From NCBI GenBank assembly GCA_001800495.1, contig MGVM01000102.1:1-7656 (forward strand): a DNA stretch of 7,656 nucleotides. The letters are read 5' to 3'. A model generated the notes under the pieces. It had not been told where the DNA came from. It saw only the letters and a list, made by a program, of their open reading frames with translations, and ran no database searches. Shown piece after piece: positions 1 to 6,460 of this stretch. A program made the translations under genes and the position numbers. Each line of letters starts with the position of its first letter. Position 1 is the first letter of the stretch. Source of the DNA: Elusimicrobia bacterium RIFOXYB2_FULL_48_7. GTDB lineage: Bacteria; Elusimicrobiota; Endomicrobiia; CG1-02-37-114; XYA2-FULL-39-19.

Positions 1-849
1 TTTTTCGCCGGATTCTGCCATTTGCTTTCTTGCCAGATCCAGGCTCGCCAGGATCAGGTAGTTAGGACTGGTTGTCTGCAGCATCGATACGATTTTTTTG
101 ACGCGGTTTAATTCAATGAGGTCCGAATTAAAATGAAGCACTGAACCCTGGGAAAGCGCCGATAGTATTTTATGCGTTGACTGGACGCAGAGATCCGCGC
201 CGGCTTCAACGGCCGAAATAGGCAGGTCCTGGTGGAATTTCAGGTGCGCGCCGTGCGCTTCGTCCACAAGCAGTATTTTTCCCTGCCTGTGGCAGATCTC
301 GGCGATTTTTACAAGGTCTGTTGTGACGCCGTTGTAGGTCGGGCTTGTCACGAAAACGCCCTTGGCTTCAGGGAATTGCTTCAGCGCGGCTTCGATCTGG
401 TCCGGGGATGAATCGAGTATTATATCGTAATTCTGGTCTATCTTCGGCTGGAGCCATATGGGCCAGACGCCGGAAAGGATTATGCCGGCCAGCGCCGATT
501 TGTGGCAGTTCCTGGAAAGAATTATTGAATCAGTGGCGTTGCAGGAGGAAAGGAACATAGCCAGGTTCCCGACTGACGAACCGTTTACCAGGAAAAAGGA
601 CTGTTCCACACCGTAAGCGTGCGCCATTAGTTCCTGCGCCTTCTTTATCGGCCCCGTGGGGTCGTGAAGCGAGTCAACTTCCGGGAATACGGTAACGTCA
701 AAATAATAAGCGTTCCTGCCGGTGAATGATTTTAAACGTTTGTCTATGCCCTGTCCGTTCTTGTGGCCCGGGGTGTGGAAGGACGTTACTTTGCGCTTGG
801 CGTGGTCAAGTAACGTGTCAAAAAGTGGTGTTTTAAATTGTGGTTTCAT
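1..849 (-). CDS. PLP-dependent Orn/Lys/Arg decarboxylase, N-terminal 283 residues (3' end cut by window)
   Basis: Fold-type I PLP enzyme of the Orn/Lys/Arg decarboxylase group (SpeA/CadA-like); it would decarboxylate a basic amino acid in the cytoplasm to a polyamine or polyamine precursor. Visible signatures are HTPGHKNG at residues 25-32, DVTVFPEVDSLHDPTG near residues 51-66, the PLP-contacting VDEAHGAH at 195-202 (D196, H199), and STHK with the probable Schiff-base lysine K227 followed by the typical LSALSQGS. The family is usually about 450-500 residues, so the C-terminal domain lies outside the window. The start is firm: an in-frame TAA sits four codons upstream (861-859) and the N-terminus matches the family pattern TPLFD. 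There is no Shine-Dalgarno sequence before this ATG. The stop of the upstream membrane protein is 38 bases away. Whether the substrate is arginine (SpeA), lysine or ornithine cannot be decided from this part. Confidence 0.93.
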   Translation of the reverse strand, partial: MKPQFKTPLFDTLLDHAKRKVTSFHTPGHKNGQGIDKRLKSFTGRNAYYFDVTVFPEVDSLHDPTGPIKKAQELMAHAYGVEQSFFLVNGSSVGNLAMFLSSCNATDSIILSRNCHKSALAGIILSGVWPIWLQPKIDQNYDIILDSSPDQIEAALKQFPEAKGVFVTSPTYNGVTTDLVKIAEICHRQGKILLVDEAHGAHLKFHQDLPISAVEAGADLCVQSTHKILSALSQGSVLHFNSDLIELNRVKKIVSMLQTTSPNYLILASLDLARKQMAESGEK

Positions 850-862
850 AAAAGAGTGTTAT

Positions 863-891
863 ATGATATTGTATTTTAAAAATATTGTCAA
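863..891 (-). promoter_or_regulatory. Sigma70-type promoter for the decarboxylase gene
   Basis: On the minus strand a perfect -35 hexamer TTGACA (891-886) is followed by a 17-base AT-rich spacer and the -10 hexamer TATCAT (868-863, five of six consensus bases). The -35 box overlaps the TGA stop codon (890-888) of the upstream gene. The predicted transcript start, near 857-856, lies only about seven bases before the ATG at 849, so the leader would be almost absent. A second -10-like TATAAC (863-858) has a spacer of 22 and is less likely. Sequence match only; promoter activity is inferred. Confidence 0.6.
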
Positions 892-2864
892 GCATTCAGA
901 CGGTAAATTTCCAGATATGTGCCATGGAAAACCTTAGTGGAATATTTATCAAGGAACATTTTTGCCTTGTCCACGTATTCCGTCTTTCTGTATTTTTCAG
1001 GAAGCAGCCTTTTTGTTTCGGCCCAATTAATTAAAATATACTTTATTTTATTTATTTCAGCCCATTGTTTCAGTTTTTCCGGGCCGGTTGACTTTGAAAC
1101 AGCGTCAAAGAAAACCGCGGTATCGTGCTGGGAATTGCTTAAAGAAAGGTTTTTGCAGTAAAATTCCCTCGCTTCGCCGACAATCAAAACACGGTCTTGA
1201 TTAATATCTGAATTCCCTTCCAGGAATTTATACGCGGGATATGACGGGAAACGGTAAATGTTGCGGTGTTCAGCCGACAGGTAGCTGTCTGGGGTTTCGT
1301 GCCCCGCAACTACGCTGAACCCGTTGTACATGGTATGGAATATCAAAAGCGCCCAGAAAATATTGGTAAAAAGCAGTAGTGAGGCTGCCGTCTTTGGGAT
1401 CTTGATATTTTCCATGGCAGCGGCAACAGCGATGATAAGGATCAACAAATGCGGCACCAGGTGGCGGACCATATGCGTTGAGAACATCCAGAAAAGAACG
1501 CATGATGCAAGATAAAGAAGAGCGAACCTTACTTTTTTGTCCTTGAAATAAAATATGGCGAAAACCAGGAGTATCACCAGCACAGGGCCTGTGAACCCCG
1601 CCCTGCCTGCTTCCGCGCTGTTTACGCTTAAAACAAATAGTTTTCTTAATCCACCAAGCGCTGAATTAATTCCGGAGTAACCGTCCCTTGTGTCAGAGAA
1701 AAAGCCATTCAATGTTTCAGTAGGTACGTTTCCGGCGCCGAATACTCCAGTCAGGAAAGGAAAAAACGGATTGCCAGTTGAAATGATGTTCTTTACGAGC
1801 CACGGGATAACCGGCAGAGCGATAAAGAACAGGAACAAAAGTATTTTGCTGTAACTCTTTTTCAGCGAGTTCCTGTAATTATATGCAACCACCACGGCCA
1901 GAAGCGGCACGCCGAGGAAAGCGGTAGATTTTGAAGACACTGCAAGCCCTAAAAATAATCCCGAAAGATACAGCAGGTTTGTGTTTTCCCTGTTTTCAAA
2001 TAACCAGTCCCTGAAAAGGATCACGCCCAAAAGCAGGAACAATGCCATCCCGGTGTCGGATCCGCAGCACCACAGGTTCAGGCAGACAAGCGGTATGCTT
2101 ACGAATAAGAGTACCGGAAGTTCTCCGCCTTCGAGGTATAGTGTGTAAACCAGCAGTGCACCTATGAAGAAATTCAATACTTTAACCAGCAAGACATCAT
2201 TGAAAACAAGCCCGTAGGTGTATATTAAGCTCATCAGATGCGGCAGTGTAGAGTAGATATTGAAAGGCAGATTGATCATCCCACCTTCCTTCAGGTAAAT
2301 ATCCGGAATTGCGAGGTGATAAACCAGCGAATCATAAAATATCTCGGGAAAGGTTGTAGCAATCAGCATCAGCAGGATAAAAGGAAGCGTCAGCAGTGAG
2401 TAGAGATTGAACCCTGTTTTTTTCATCTTGAATGCCGGGCGGTTAAGCAGCGCGATTACCGTTGCGGCGCCAAGACAGAAAAGAATTACTCCTTTATGCA
2501 GAAGGCTCGCTGCGCCGAGCAAAAAAATGAAATACCCGTAAATCCCCAACCCCGCGCCGAAGGCAAACAGGGTTTGTTTTTCCTGCGGGTAGCCGTTTAG
2601 CTTGAAAAGCTTAATTAATTTATCCCCCGCCCAAAGCATGTTATAGAACAGCAAGCCAATAAAAAGTAACCGAACGAGGTGGAGTAGTAAAAAAACCGGG
2701 ATTGCGTGCAGATCCGCGGAAATAAGGTCTCTGGCAAGCGAGGAAAACAGAGCGCCTGGAGTGATGGAAAAAAAGTTGTAAGCGTTGACCGAATATAACG
2801 CGAAAAACGGCAGGATTATGAAAGCGGCCAGAATACCGGGTAGTATTTTCCGGGCATTTTTCAT
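888..2864 (-). CDS. Polytopic membrane protein, probable GT-C/GT39-like glycosyltransferase
   Basis: A 658-residue protein made mostly of hydrophobic segments (about 10-12 predicted by eye), ending in a soluble C-terminal region of roughly 120-150 residues. After the first membrane segments and near residue 178 it has the stretch FYDSLVYHLAIP, an acidic residue in a first large external loop. This resembles the catalytic-loop acid of GT-C enzymes of the GT39/ArnT type, which transfer sugars from polyprenyl-phosphate carriers outside the inner membrane. A later NPFFPFLTG-like loop and the C-terminal tail (VLIVGEAREFYC, then KYILINWAE) also recall uncharacterised members of that superfamily. 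Substrate and acceptor are unknown. The frame is open to an ATG at 2879, but that codon directly abuts a terminator T-tract. I chose ATG 2864, which gives MKNARK followed by a membrane helix. Neither start has a Shine-Dalgarno sequence. A different polytopic membrane function remains possible. Confidence 0.75.
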   Translation of the reverse strand: MKNARKILPGILAAFIILPFFALYSVNAYNFFSITPGALFSSLARDLISADLHAIPVFLLLHLVRLLFIGLLFYNMLWAGDKLIKLFKLNGYPQEKQTLFAFGAGLGIYGYFIFLLGAASLLHKGVILFCLGAATVIALLNRPAFKMKKTGFNLYSLLTLPFILLMLIATTFPEIFYDSLVYHLAIPDIYLKEGGMINLPFNIYSTLPHLMSLIYTYGLVFNDVLLVKVLNFFIGALLVYTLYLEGGELPVLLFVSIPLVCLNLWCCGSDTGMALFLLLGVILFRDWLFENRENTNLLYLSGLFLGLAVSSKSTAFLGVPLLAVVVAYNYRNSLKKSYSKILLFLFFIALPVIPWLVKNIISTGNPFFPFLTGVFGAGNVPTETLNGFFSDTRDGYSGINSALGGLRKLFVLSVNSAEAGRAGFTGPVLVILLVFAIFYFKDKKVRFALLYLASCVLFWMFSTHMVRHLVPHLLILIIAVAAAMENIKIPKTAASLLLFTNIFWALLIFHTMYNGFSVVAGHETPDSYLSAEHRNIYRFPSYPAYKFLEGNSDINQDRVLIVGEAREFYCKNLSLSNSQHDTAVFFDAVSKSTGPEKLKQWAEINKIKYILINWAETKRLLPEKYRKTEYVDKAKMFLDKYSTKVFHGTYLEIYRLNA

Positions 2865-2870
2865 CACATT

Positions 2871-2899
2871 AATATACATAAAAAGAATGCCCCGGTAAA
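2871..2899 (-). promoter_or_regulatory. Candidate promoter for the membrane glycosyltransferase gene, overlapping the terminator
   Basis: On the minus strand TTTACC (2899-2894, four of six consensus) lies 17 bases upstream of TATATT (2876-2871, five of six). The predicted transcript start falls at about 2864, which is the A of the ATG chosen for the downstream gene. The -35 box lies in the loop and arm of the preceding terminator. A promoter is expected here because the terminator should cut off readthrough, but the -35 match is modest. Confidence 0.3.
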
Positions 2900-2914
2900 G
2901 GGCCGGGGCATTCT
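2880..2914 (-). terminator. Intrinsic terminator after the TonB-dependent receptor gene
   Basis: A perfect 12-bp inverted repeat, AGAATGCCCCGG (2884-2895) and CCGGGGCATTCT (2903-2914), has a 7-base loop. Read on the minus strand, the hairpin is followed at once by five T residues (2884-2880). It lies 75 bases past the stop of the receptor gene. The plus-strand side lacks a T-tract, so it acts in the minus direction only. Confidence 0.88.
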
Positions 2915-2936
2915 AAGGGAGAAAGAGACAACAGAT

Positions 2937-2977
2937 AGATTGCTACGAACTCCCTAACTACGGGAGACTCGCAATAA
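2937..2977. repeat. REP-like intergenic palindrome
   Basis: An imperfect palindrome has outer arms ATTGC (2939-2943) and GCAAT (2971-2975) and inner arms CTCCC (2950-2954) and GGGAG (2962-2966) around a 7-base loop, with an asymmetric bulge between them. Read on the minus strand it begins GTTATTGCGAG and ends GTAGCAATCT. This layout resembles dispersed extragenic palindromes of the ATTGCGAG...GCAATC type seen in many bacterial genomes. Only one copy is in the window, so its repetitive nature is inferred. It sits between the receptor stop codon and the terminator and may be transcribed as part of the receptor 3' UTR. Confidence 0.55.
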
Positions 2978-2988
2978 CAATAAATATT

Positions 2989-4926
2989 TTAGTACCTGAT
3001 TGTTACTCCGCCTTTAAGTGTCCTTCCGGGAAGCGGGTAGTTTTCCCTGCTCTGGTACTGGACGTCAGCAAGGTTTTCAATCACCAAGAACCACTCCGTA
3101 TAGCTGATCCGGCCTGAAAACCGGAAATCAACCAGCACGTAGGGGTCGATCTTGTGCTCAGTGGCGAAATCGTCCGTCCATTTTTGCTCGCTGGTGTAAC
3201 TTGCGCTTATTCTTTCGGTTACGCCGCGGGGCGACCTGTATGTAACGGAATAATTAGCGCGGTACTGCGGTGAATACATAAGGGTTTTATAATCGGTTTC
3301 GGTTTTTTTCCTGCCTTTTGATTCAAGGGCGGTCGCGTTGAACTCATTTGTAAGAGCCTCCGACAGCTTTGAACTGATCTCGAATTCCACTCCCTGGTTA
3401 TACGCTTCGCCGATATTCTCCGGCTGCCAGACACTGTAAAGGATATAGCCTGGCGTAGGCACGTAATTTTCCTTCCATTCTATCTTGTCCTGGATGTCGC
3501 TCCGGAAAACCGTGACTTTTGAAACAGTCTCTTCATTGAAATGTTTTTCCATGCCGAAATCATAACCCCAGGATGTTTCAGGCACAAGCGCGGGGTTGCC
3601 CCTTGTTTCGCCGCCGTAGCCGAAAAAGTCCCACGTCCTTACAGGCGAATAGATGTCTTCGAATGTCGGCCCCGTGAAGGCCCTGCCGATATTGAGCGAC
3701 AGCTTCATATCATCATCCAGGTTATACACGTTGTTCAGCCGCGGGTTCAGCTGGCTGCCGTATACGGAATGCGAGTCGTACCTGGCGCCGAGCGTTGTGC
3801 GGAGTTTGCTGAATTCAAACTCTTTCTGGGCGAAAAGCGAGCTTAAGGAGAATGTTTTATTGATGTCCTCGATACCCGTGAGGTTGTTAAGCTTTGTGTA
3901 GGACTGGCTTTGCGCGTCTGCCCCAAGCGTGACCGAGCGGGCCGTATCAAGCTGGACGCCCGCGCCTGAATTATTGGTGTAGTTCCTGTCGTTAGTTACA
4001 TTATCCATATCCAGGTAATTCATTCTTGTTGAGCGGGAATAAACCTTCGCGTTGAGTTTTGAATCGCCGCCCAAAGGAAATTCCTGGCTGGCCTGGATGT
4101 AGTTATTGATGTCTTCCTGCCGTGCCTTCGGCGTGGTCGCTTTTCTTTCGGCTATGCCGTCATAATTCGCCAGGCCGGTGAAGTTTTCCCCGGGAACCCC
4201 GACTTTATCGGTAAAAAAGTTGCTGTTGACCGAAAGTACGCCGGCATTCCTGAGGTCGATCTTAAAATCCGCGTTGAAGTTCGTGTTGTAATAATCGCTA
4301 TTCTCCCTCCATCCGTCGCTTACGGAATTGCTTCCGGATAACAGCCAGCTGACAATGCCGGACTTGCCGCCGCAGGCTGCCCTGAGGGTGTTTGTATTGA
4401 AGCTTCCGGTTTCCAGTCCCAGTTCCATCACTTTGCCTTTAGGTTGTTTTGAAATAATGTTCACGACTCCGTTGAGCGCGTTAGAGCCGTAAAGCGACGA
4501 CGCAGGCCCGCGGACTATCTCGATCCTGTCAATATTATCCGGGGAAATGTAGCTAAGGTCAGCGGCGCCGGTGGCAAGGTTGTTCACAGGGAGCCCGTCT
4601 ATCATTACAAGCACCTGCTTGCTGGTGTCGCCGCCGGAGCGGATGCGCAGGTTGCTGGTGGAGCCCAGTGTGCCGGTTTTGCTGACTTCAGTTATACCGA
4701 CATTGTCTGAAAGCAGGTCTCTTGTTGTACTGGGGTGGGTTTCGTCTATTTTCTCCCGGTTTACCAGGGAGACATTCGTTGAAAGGTTCTTCGGCGGTTC
4801 CGGCTTGCGGGTCAACGTGATAAATACCGCGCCCGGGTCAAACTGGACTTCATCCGCGCCAAAAACAGCCGAGACAAAAAAACAAGACAAAAAAACACAA
4901 CTAACTGCAATAAAACGGTTATACAT
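2989..4926 (-). CDS. btuB: BtuB-like TonB-dependent outer-membrane receptor, probable cobalamin/corrinoid transporter
   Basis: A 645-residue outer-membrane gated channel. Residues 1 to about 23 form a signal peptide (MYNRF, a hydrophobic core, then VFG-AD). A probable TonB box lies at about 33-43 (AVFITLTRKPE), where BtuB-type proteins carry a V-V-T-A-like motif. The plug domain covers about 48-165 and includes LRIRSGGDTSKQVLVMIDG, the conserved IDRIEIVRGPASSLYGSNA and GVVNIISK. The rest is a beta barrel ending in PGRTLKGGVTIRY, with the terminal aromatic residue typical of outer-membrane barrels. Its length is close to that of E. coli BtuB (about 600). The start is supported by AGGAGG at 4940-4935, eight bases upstream of the ATG. 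The cobalamin riboswitch in its leader and the adjacent B12 transporter and adenosyltransferase genes point to a corrinoid substrate; the sequence alone would only say TonB-dependent receptor. Confidence 0.9.
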   Translation of the reverse strand: MYNRFIAVSCVFLSCFFVSAVFGADEVQFDPGAVFITLTRKPEPPKNLSTNVSLVNREKIDETHPSTTRDLLSDNVGITEVSKTGTLGSTSNLRIRSGGDTSKQVLVMIDGLPVNNLATGAADLSYISPDNIDRIEIVRGPASSLYGSNALNGVVNIISKQPKGKVMELGLETGSFNTNTLRAACGGKSGIVSWLLSGSNSVSDGWRENSDYYNTNFNADFKIDLRNAGVLSVNSNFFTDKVGVPGENFTGLANYDGIAERKATTPKARQEDINNYIQASQEFPLGGDSKLNAKVYSRSTRMNYLDMDNVTNDRNYTNNSGAGVQLDTARSVTLGADAQSQSYTKLNNLTGIEDINKTFSLSSLFAQKEFEFSKLRTTLGARYDSHSVYGSQLNPRLNNVYNLDDDMKLSLNIGRAFTGPTFEDIYSPVRTWDFFGYGGETRGNPALVPETSWGYDFGMEKHFNEETVSKVTVFRSDIQDKIEWKENYVPTPGYILYSVWQPENIGEAYNQGVEFEISSKLSEALTNEFNATALESKGRKKTETDYKTLMYSPQYRANYSVTYRSPRGVTERISASYTSEQKWTDDFATEHKIDPYVLVDFRFSGRISYTEWFLVIENLADVQYQSRENYPLPGRTLKGGVTIRY

Positions 4927-4934
4927 CTGTGCTT

Positions 4935-4940
4935 CCTCCT
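4935..4940 (-). promoter_or_regulatory. Strong Shine-Dalgarno of the btuB-like gene
   Basis: AGGAGG on the minus strand lies eight bases before ATG 4926. It fixes the receptor start and is the likely translation-control target of the upstream riboswitch. Confidence 0.75.
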
Positions 4941-4946
4941 TTTATT

Positions 4947-4990
4947 CCTTGCAGGTTATTGTGGTTTTTTATTTCCCTCCCCTGCGAAGG
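4947..4990 (-). promoter_or_regulatory. Candidate riboswitch expression-platform hairpin (anti-P1)
   Basis: On the minus strand CCTTCGCAGG (4990-4981) can pair with CCTGCAAGG (4955-4947), giving nine pairs with one bulged C and a 25-base purine/A-rich loop. The 5' arm shares CTTC with the 3' strand of the riboswitch P1 stem, so the two structures exclude each other. The Shine-Dalgarno sequence lies seven bases past the hairpin. Inferred from pairing only. Confidence 0.4.
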
Positions 4991-5110
4991 TACTTACCGT
5001 GTTTAAGCGCTGGACCAGACTCGCCCGGCCGTTTGTTGAACGGCGGTATTACTGTTGCGTGGCAGTATCCCGGATTTCACGGGAATTTCCTGCGCCTAAC
5101 CGGTTACTTC
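4986..5110 (-). ncRNA. Cobalamin riboswitch (aptamer)
   Basis: Read on the minus strand, this leader carries the conserved core of the B12 riboswitch. A TCCCG/CGGGA stem (5084-5080 with 5072-5068) closes a loop holding TGAAATC, giving the GTGAAATCC consensus. It is followed by ACTGCCACGCAACAGTAA (5066-5049), which matches the ACTGCC..CGCAACTGTAA core. A perfect 6-bp hairpin follows (5044-5039 with 5033-5028), then a B12-box-like GAGTCTGGTCCAGCGC (5022-5007). The ends GAAG (5110-5107) and CTTC (4989-4986) can form the base of P1. It begins 16 bases after the adenosyltransferase stop codon and leads into the btuB-like gene. It should bind adenosyl- or other cobalamin and repress the receptor. 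No hairpin followed by a T-run is seen before the gene, so control is more likely translational. The B12 box looks shorter than the usual consensus. Confidence 0.88.
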
Positions 5111-5126
5111 TTTAATACAAAGAACA

Positions 5127-5654
5127 TCAAAACTCTATACCTTTTCTTGCAAAAACACCCTTGTCATAAGGGTGTTTGATTTTTTTGACTTCGCTGACCA
5201 GGTCGGCTGCCTTGATAATGTTTTTCGTTGCGCCGCGTCCGGTTAAAACCACTTCCAGGTTTTTCGGTTTCTTTTTCAGGAATGAAAGTATCTCATCCTC
5301 GCTTATAAACCCGTTCATGATTGCGGTGTTTATTTCATCCAGCACCAGGAGGTCGTATTTCCTGCCGGCAACTATGTCTTTAACGCAGTCCAGCGATTTC
5401 AGGTATTCTGTTTTCAAATTGTTTAGCGGAAGGTTTTTATAAAAATGAGGGTGCTTTTTGGCAAAACACTGCACGTTTATGCCTATCTTTTTAAGGATAT
5501 TCAATTCCCCGCAACCCCATCTTTCCGGTTCCTTGCTGAAAGAAACGAAGCACACCTTCATCCCGTGGCTCCTGGCGCGGACAGCCAGCCCGACGCTTGC
5601 CGTTGTTTTTCCCTTGCCGTCTCCCGTGTAAACGTGAATCAATCCCTTATTCAT
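5127..5654 (-). CDS. cobO: ATP:cob(I)alamin (corrinoid) adenosyltransferase, CobO/BtuR family
   Basis: A 175-residue cytoplasmic enzyme that transfers the 5'-deoxyadenosyl group of ATP to the cobalt of reduced corrinoids, making the coenzyme form used by B12 enzymes. The P-loop is TGDGKGKTT at residues 10-18, a Walker B-like LLVLDEIN is at 102-109 (D106, E107), and the family-typical LTGRG is at 137-141. The conserved tail is ADLVSEVKKIKHPYDKGVFARKGIEF-like (residues 150-175), and the length matches the family (about 175-200). The ATG overlaps the ATPase stop by four bases (ATGA), with GGGAG about six bases upstream. Being coupled to the corrinoid ABC transporter implies salvage: imported corrinoid is activated on arrival. 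An odd feature is a perfect terminator-like hairpin lying within codons 160-168. Confidence 0.96.
   Translation of the reverse strand: MNKGLIHVYTGDGKGKTTASVGLAVRARSHGMKVCFVSFSKEPERWGCGELNILKKIGINVQCFAKKHPHFYKNLPLNNLKTEYLKSLDCVKDIVAGRKYDLLVLDEINTAIMNGFISEDEILSFLKKKPKNLEVVLTGRGATKNIIKAADLVSEVKKIKHPYDKGVFARKGIEF
5151..5177 (-). terminator. Terminator-like hairpin inside the 3' end of the cobO coding sequence
   Basis: On the minus strand AAACACCCTT (5177-5168), loop ATGAC, AAGGGTGTTT (5162-5153) form a perfect 10-bp stem that runs into five T residues (5155-5151), partly shared with the arm. It lies wholly inside cobO codons 160-169, upstream of the stop at 5129-5127. It has the shape of an intrinsic terminator, but a stop here would leave cobO mRNA without its last codons. 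Whether it works as one, or is melted by the translating ribosome, is unknown. Confidence 0.4.
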
Positions 5655-6460
5655 AAATTCTCCCGTTTCCTTTTCTCTTTTGTAAATTTCGAAACCAGCA
5701 ATATATATGGTTTTCCTGACAGCGGGTTCTTTTCAACTATAAGCACGGTTTTATAAACCTCTTCCAGTATTTCGTACTTAAGCACGCTTTCCGCGGTTCC
5801 GCTTGAATGTATCCTGCCGTCGTTCAAAAGAAGCAGGTTGTCGCAGTATTCGCTTGCCAGGTTCAGGTCGTGCAGTATGATTATCACGGTCAATCCGGCT
5901 GAATTCAGGTCTTTCAGCAGGTCTAAAATCTCAATCTGGTGCTTGATGTCCAGGTGGTTCACCGGCTCATCCAGCAGTAAAAGCTCCGGTTCCTGCGCCA
6001 GCGCCTGCGCTATAAGCGCCCTCTGCCTCTCGCCGCCGGACAGGTCTTTCAGCTTGCGGTGCCTGAGATAATCGATGTCCAGTTTAGCCATGGCGTTTTC
6101 AACTATGGCATAATCTTTTTTCTTCGGGATCTCCAGTTTTTTCAGGTGCGGGTGCCTGCCCAGCAGAACGAACTCCTCAATGGTAAATGAGAACGGCACA
6201 TCAAGCACCTGTGGCAGGACTGCTACCTTTTTCGCAAGATTGCCGGCGGATATCCCCGCGGTGTTCTCTCCCTGGAAAATTATCCCGCCGTTCATCGGTT
6301 TCAGGAATTTTGCCAGCGCCTTGAAAAGCGTTGTTTTGCCGGCGCCGTTGGGGCCCAGTATGCCAAGGAAAGCCCCCTTGTTAACCGAAAAGGAAATGTT
6401 TTTTATTATTTCTTTGCCGTCGTATCCGCATGAAAGGTTTTTAATATCCAGTAAATTCAT
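5651..6460 (-). CDS. btuD: ABC transporter ATPase, BtuD/FepC family
   Basis: A 269-residue nucleotide-binding subunit that powers import through the adjacent FecCD-type permease from the cytoplasmic side. All ABC motifs are intact: Walker A GPNGAGKT (36-43), Q-loop Q84 in VLPQ, signature LSGGE (140-144), Walker B LLLLDE (160-165), D-loop NHLD (168-171) and the switch histidine H197 in LHDLN. The domain order and the LLGRHPH segment after the Q-loop are typical of the iron-siderophore/B12 importer ATPases. The frame stays open upstream to 6592, but the start at 6460 is preferred: it gives MNLLDIKNLSCGY, the usual N-terminus, and its ATG overlaps the permease stop as TGATG. The far C-terminus (KFTKEKRKRENL) is basic. 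The substrate is inferred from cobO and the riboswitch; on sequence alone it could serve haem or siderophore. Confidence 0.94.
   Translation of the reverse strand: MNLLDIKNLSCGYDGKEIIKNISFSVNKGAFLGILGPNGAGKTTLFKALAKFLKPMNGGIIFQGENTAGISAGNLAKKVAVLPQVLDVPFSFTIEEFVLLGRHPHLKKLEIPKKKDYAIVENAMAKLDIDYLRHRKLKDLSGGERQRALIAQALAQEPELLLLDEPVNHLDIKHQIEILDLLKDLNSAGLTVIIILHDLNLASEYCDNLLLLNDGRIHSSGTAESVLKYEILEEVYKTVLIVEKNPLSGKPYILLVSKFTKEKRKRENL

Noticed and set aside
2950..2966. CTCCC/GGGAG hairpin as a second terminator
   Set aside because: There is only a 5-bp core and no T-tract on either side; it is better explained as the centre of the REP-like palindrome.
3541..3901. Plus-strand open frames of 101 and 82 codons inside the receptor gene
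   Set aside because: They overlap each other and a well-supported barrel-coding region on the opposite strand, with no family resemblance; treated as shadows.
5112..5140. Possible separate promoter for the riboswitch (TATTAA at 5117-5112, TATAGA at 5139-5134)
   Set aside because: No matching -35 hexamer lies at 16-18 bases from either candidate, so a start site here cannot be supported from sequence.
4571..5179. Plus-strand open frame of 202 codons across btuB start, the riboswitch and cobO end
   Set aside because: It is antisense to two clear genes and a structured RNA, has no recognisable domain, and its predicted protein mirrors the minus-strand coding.
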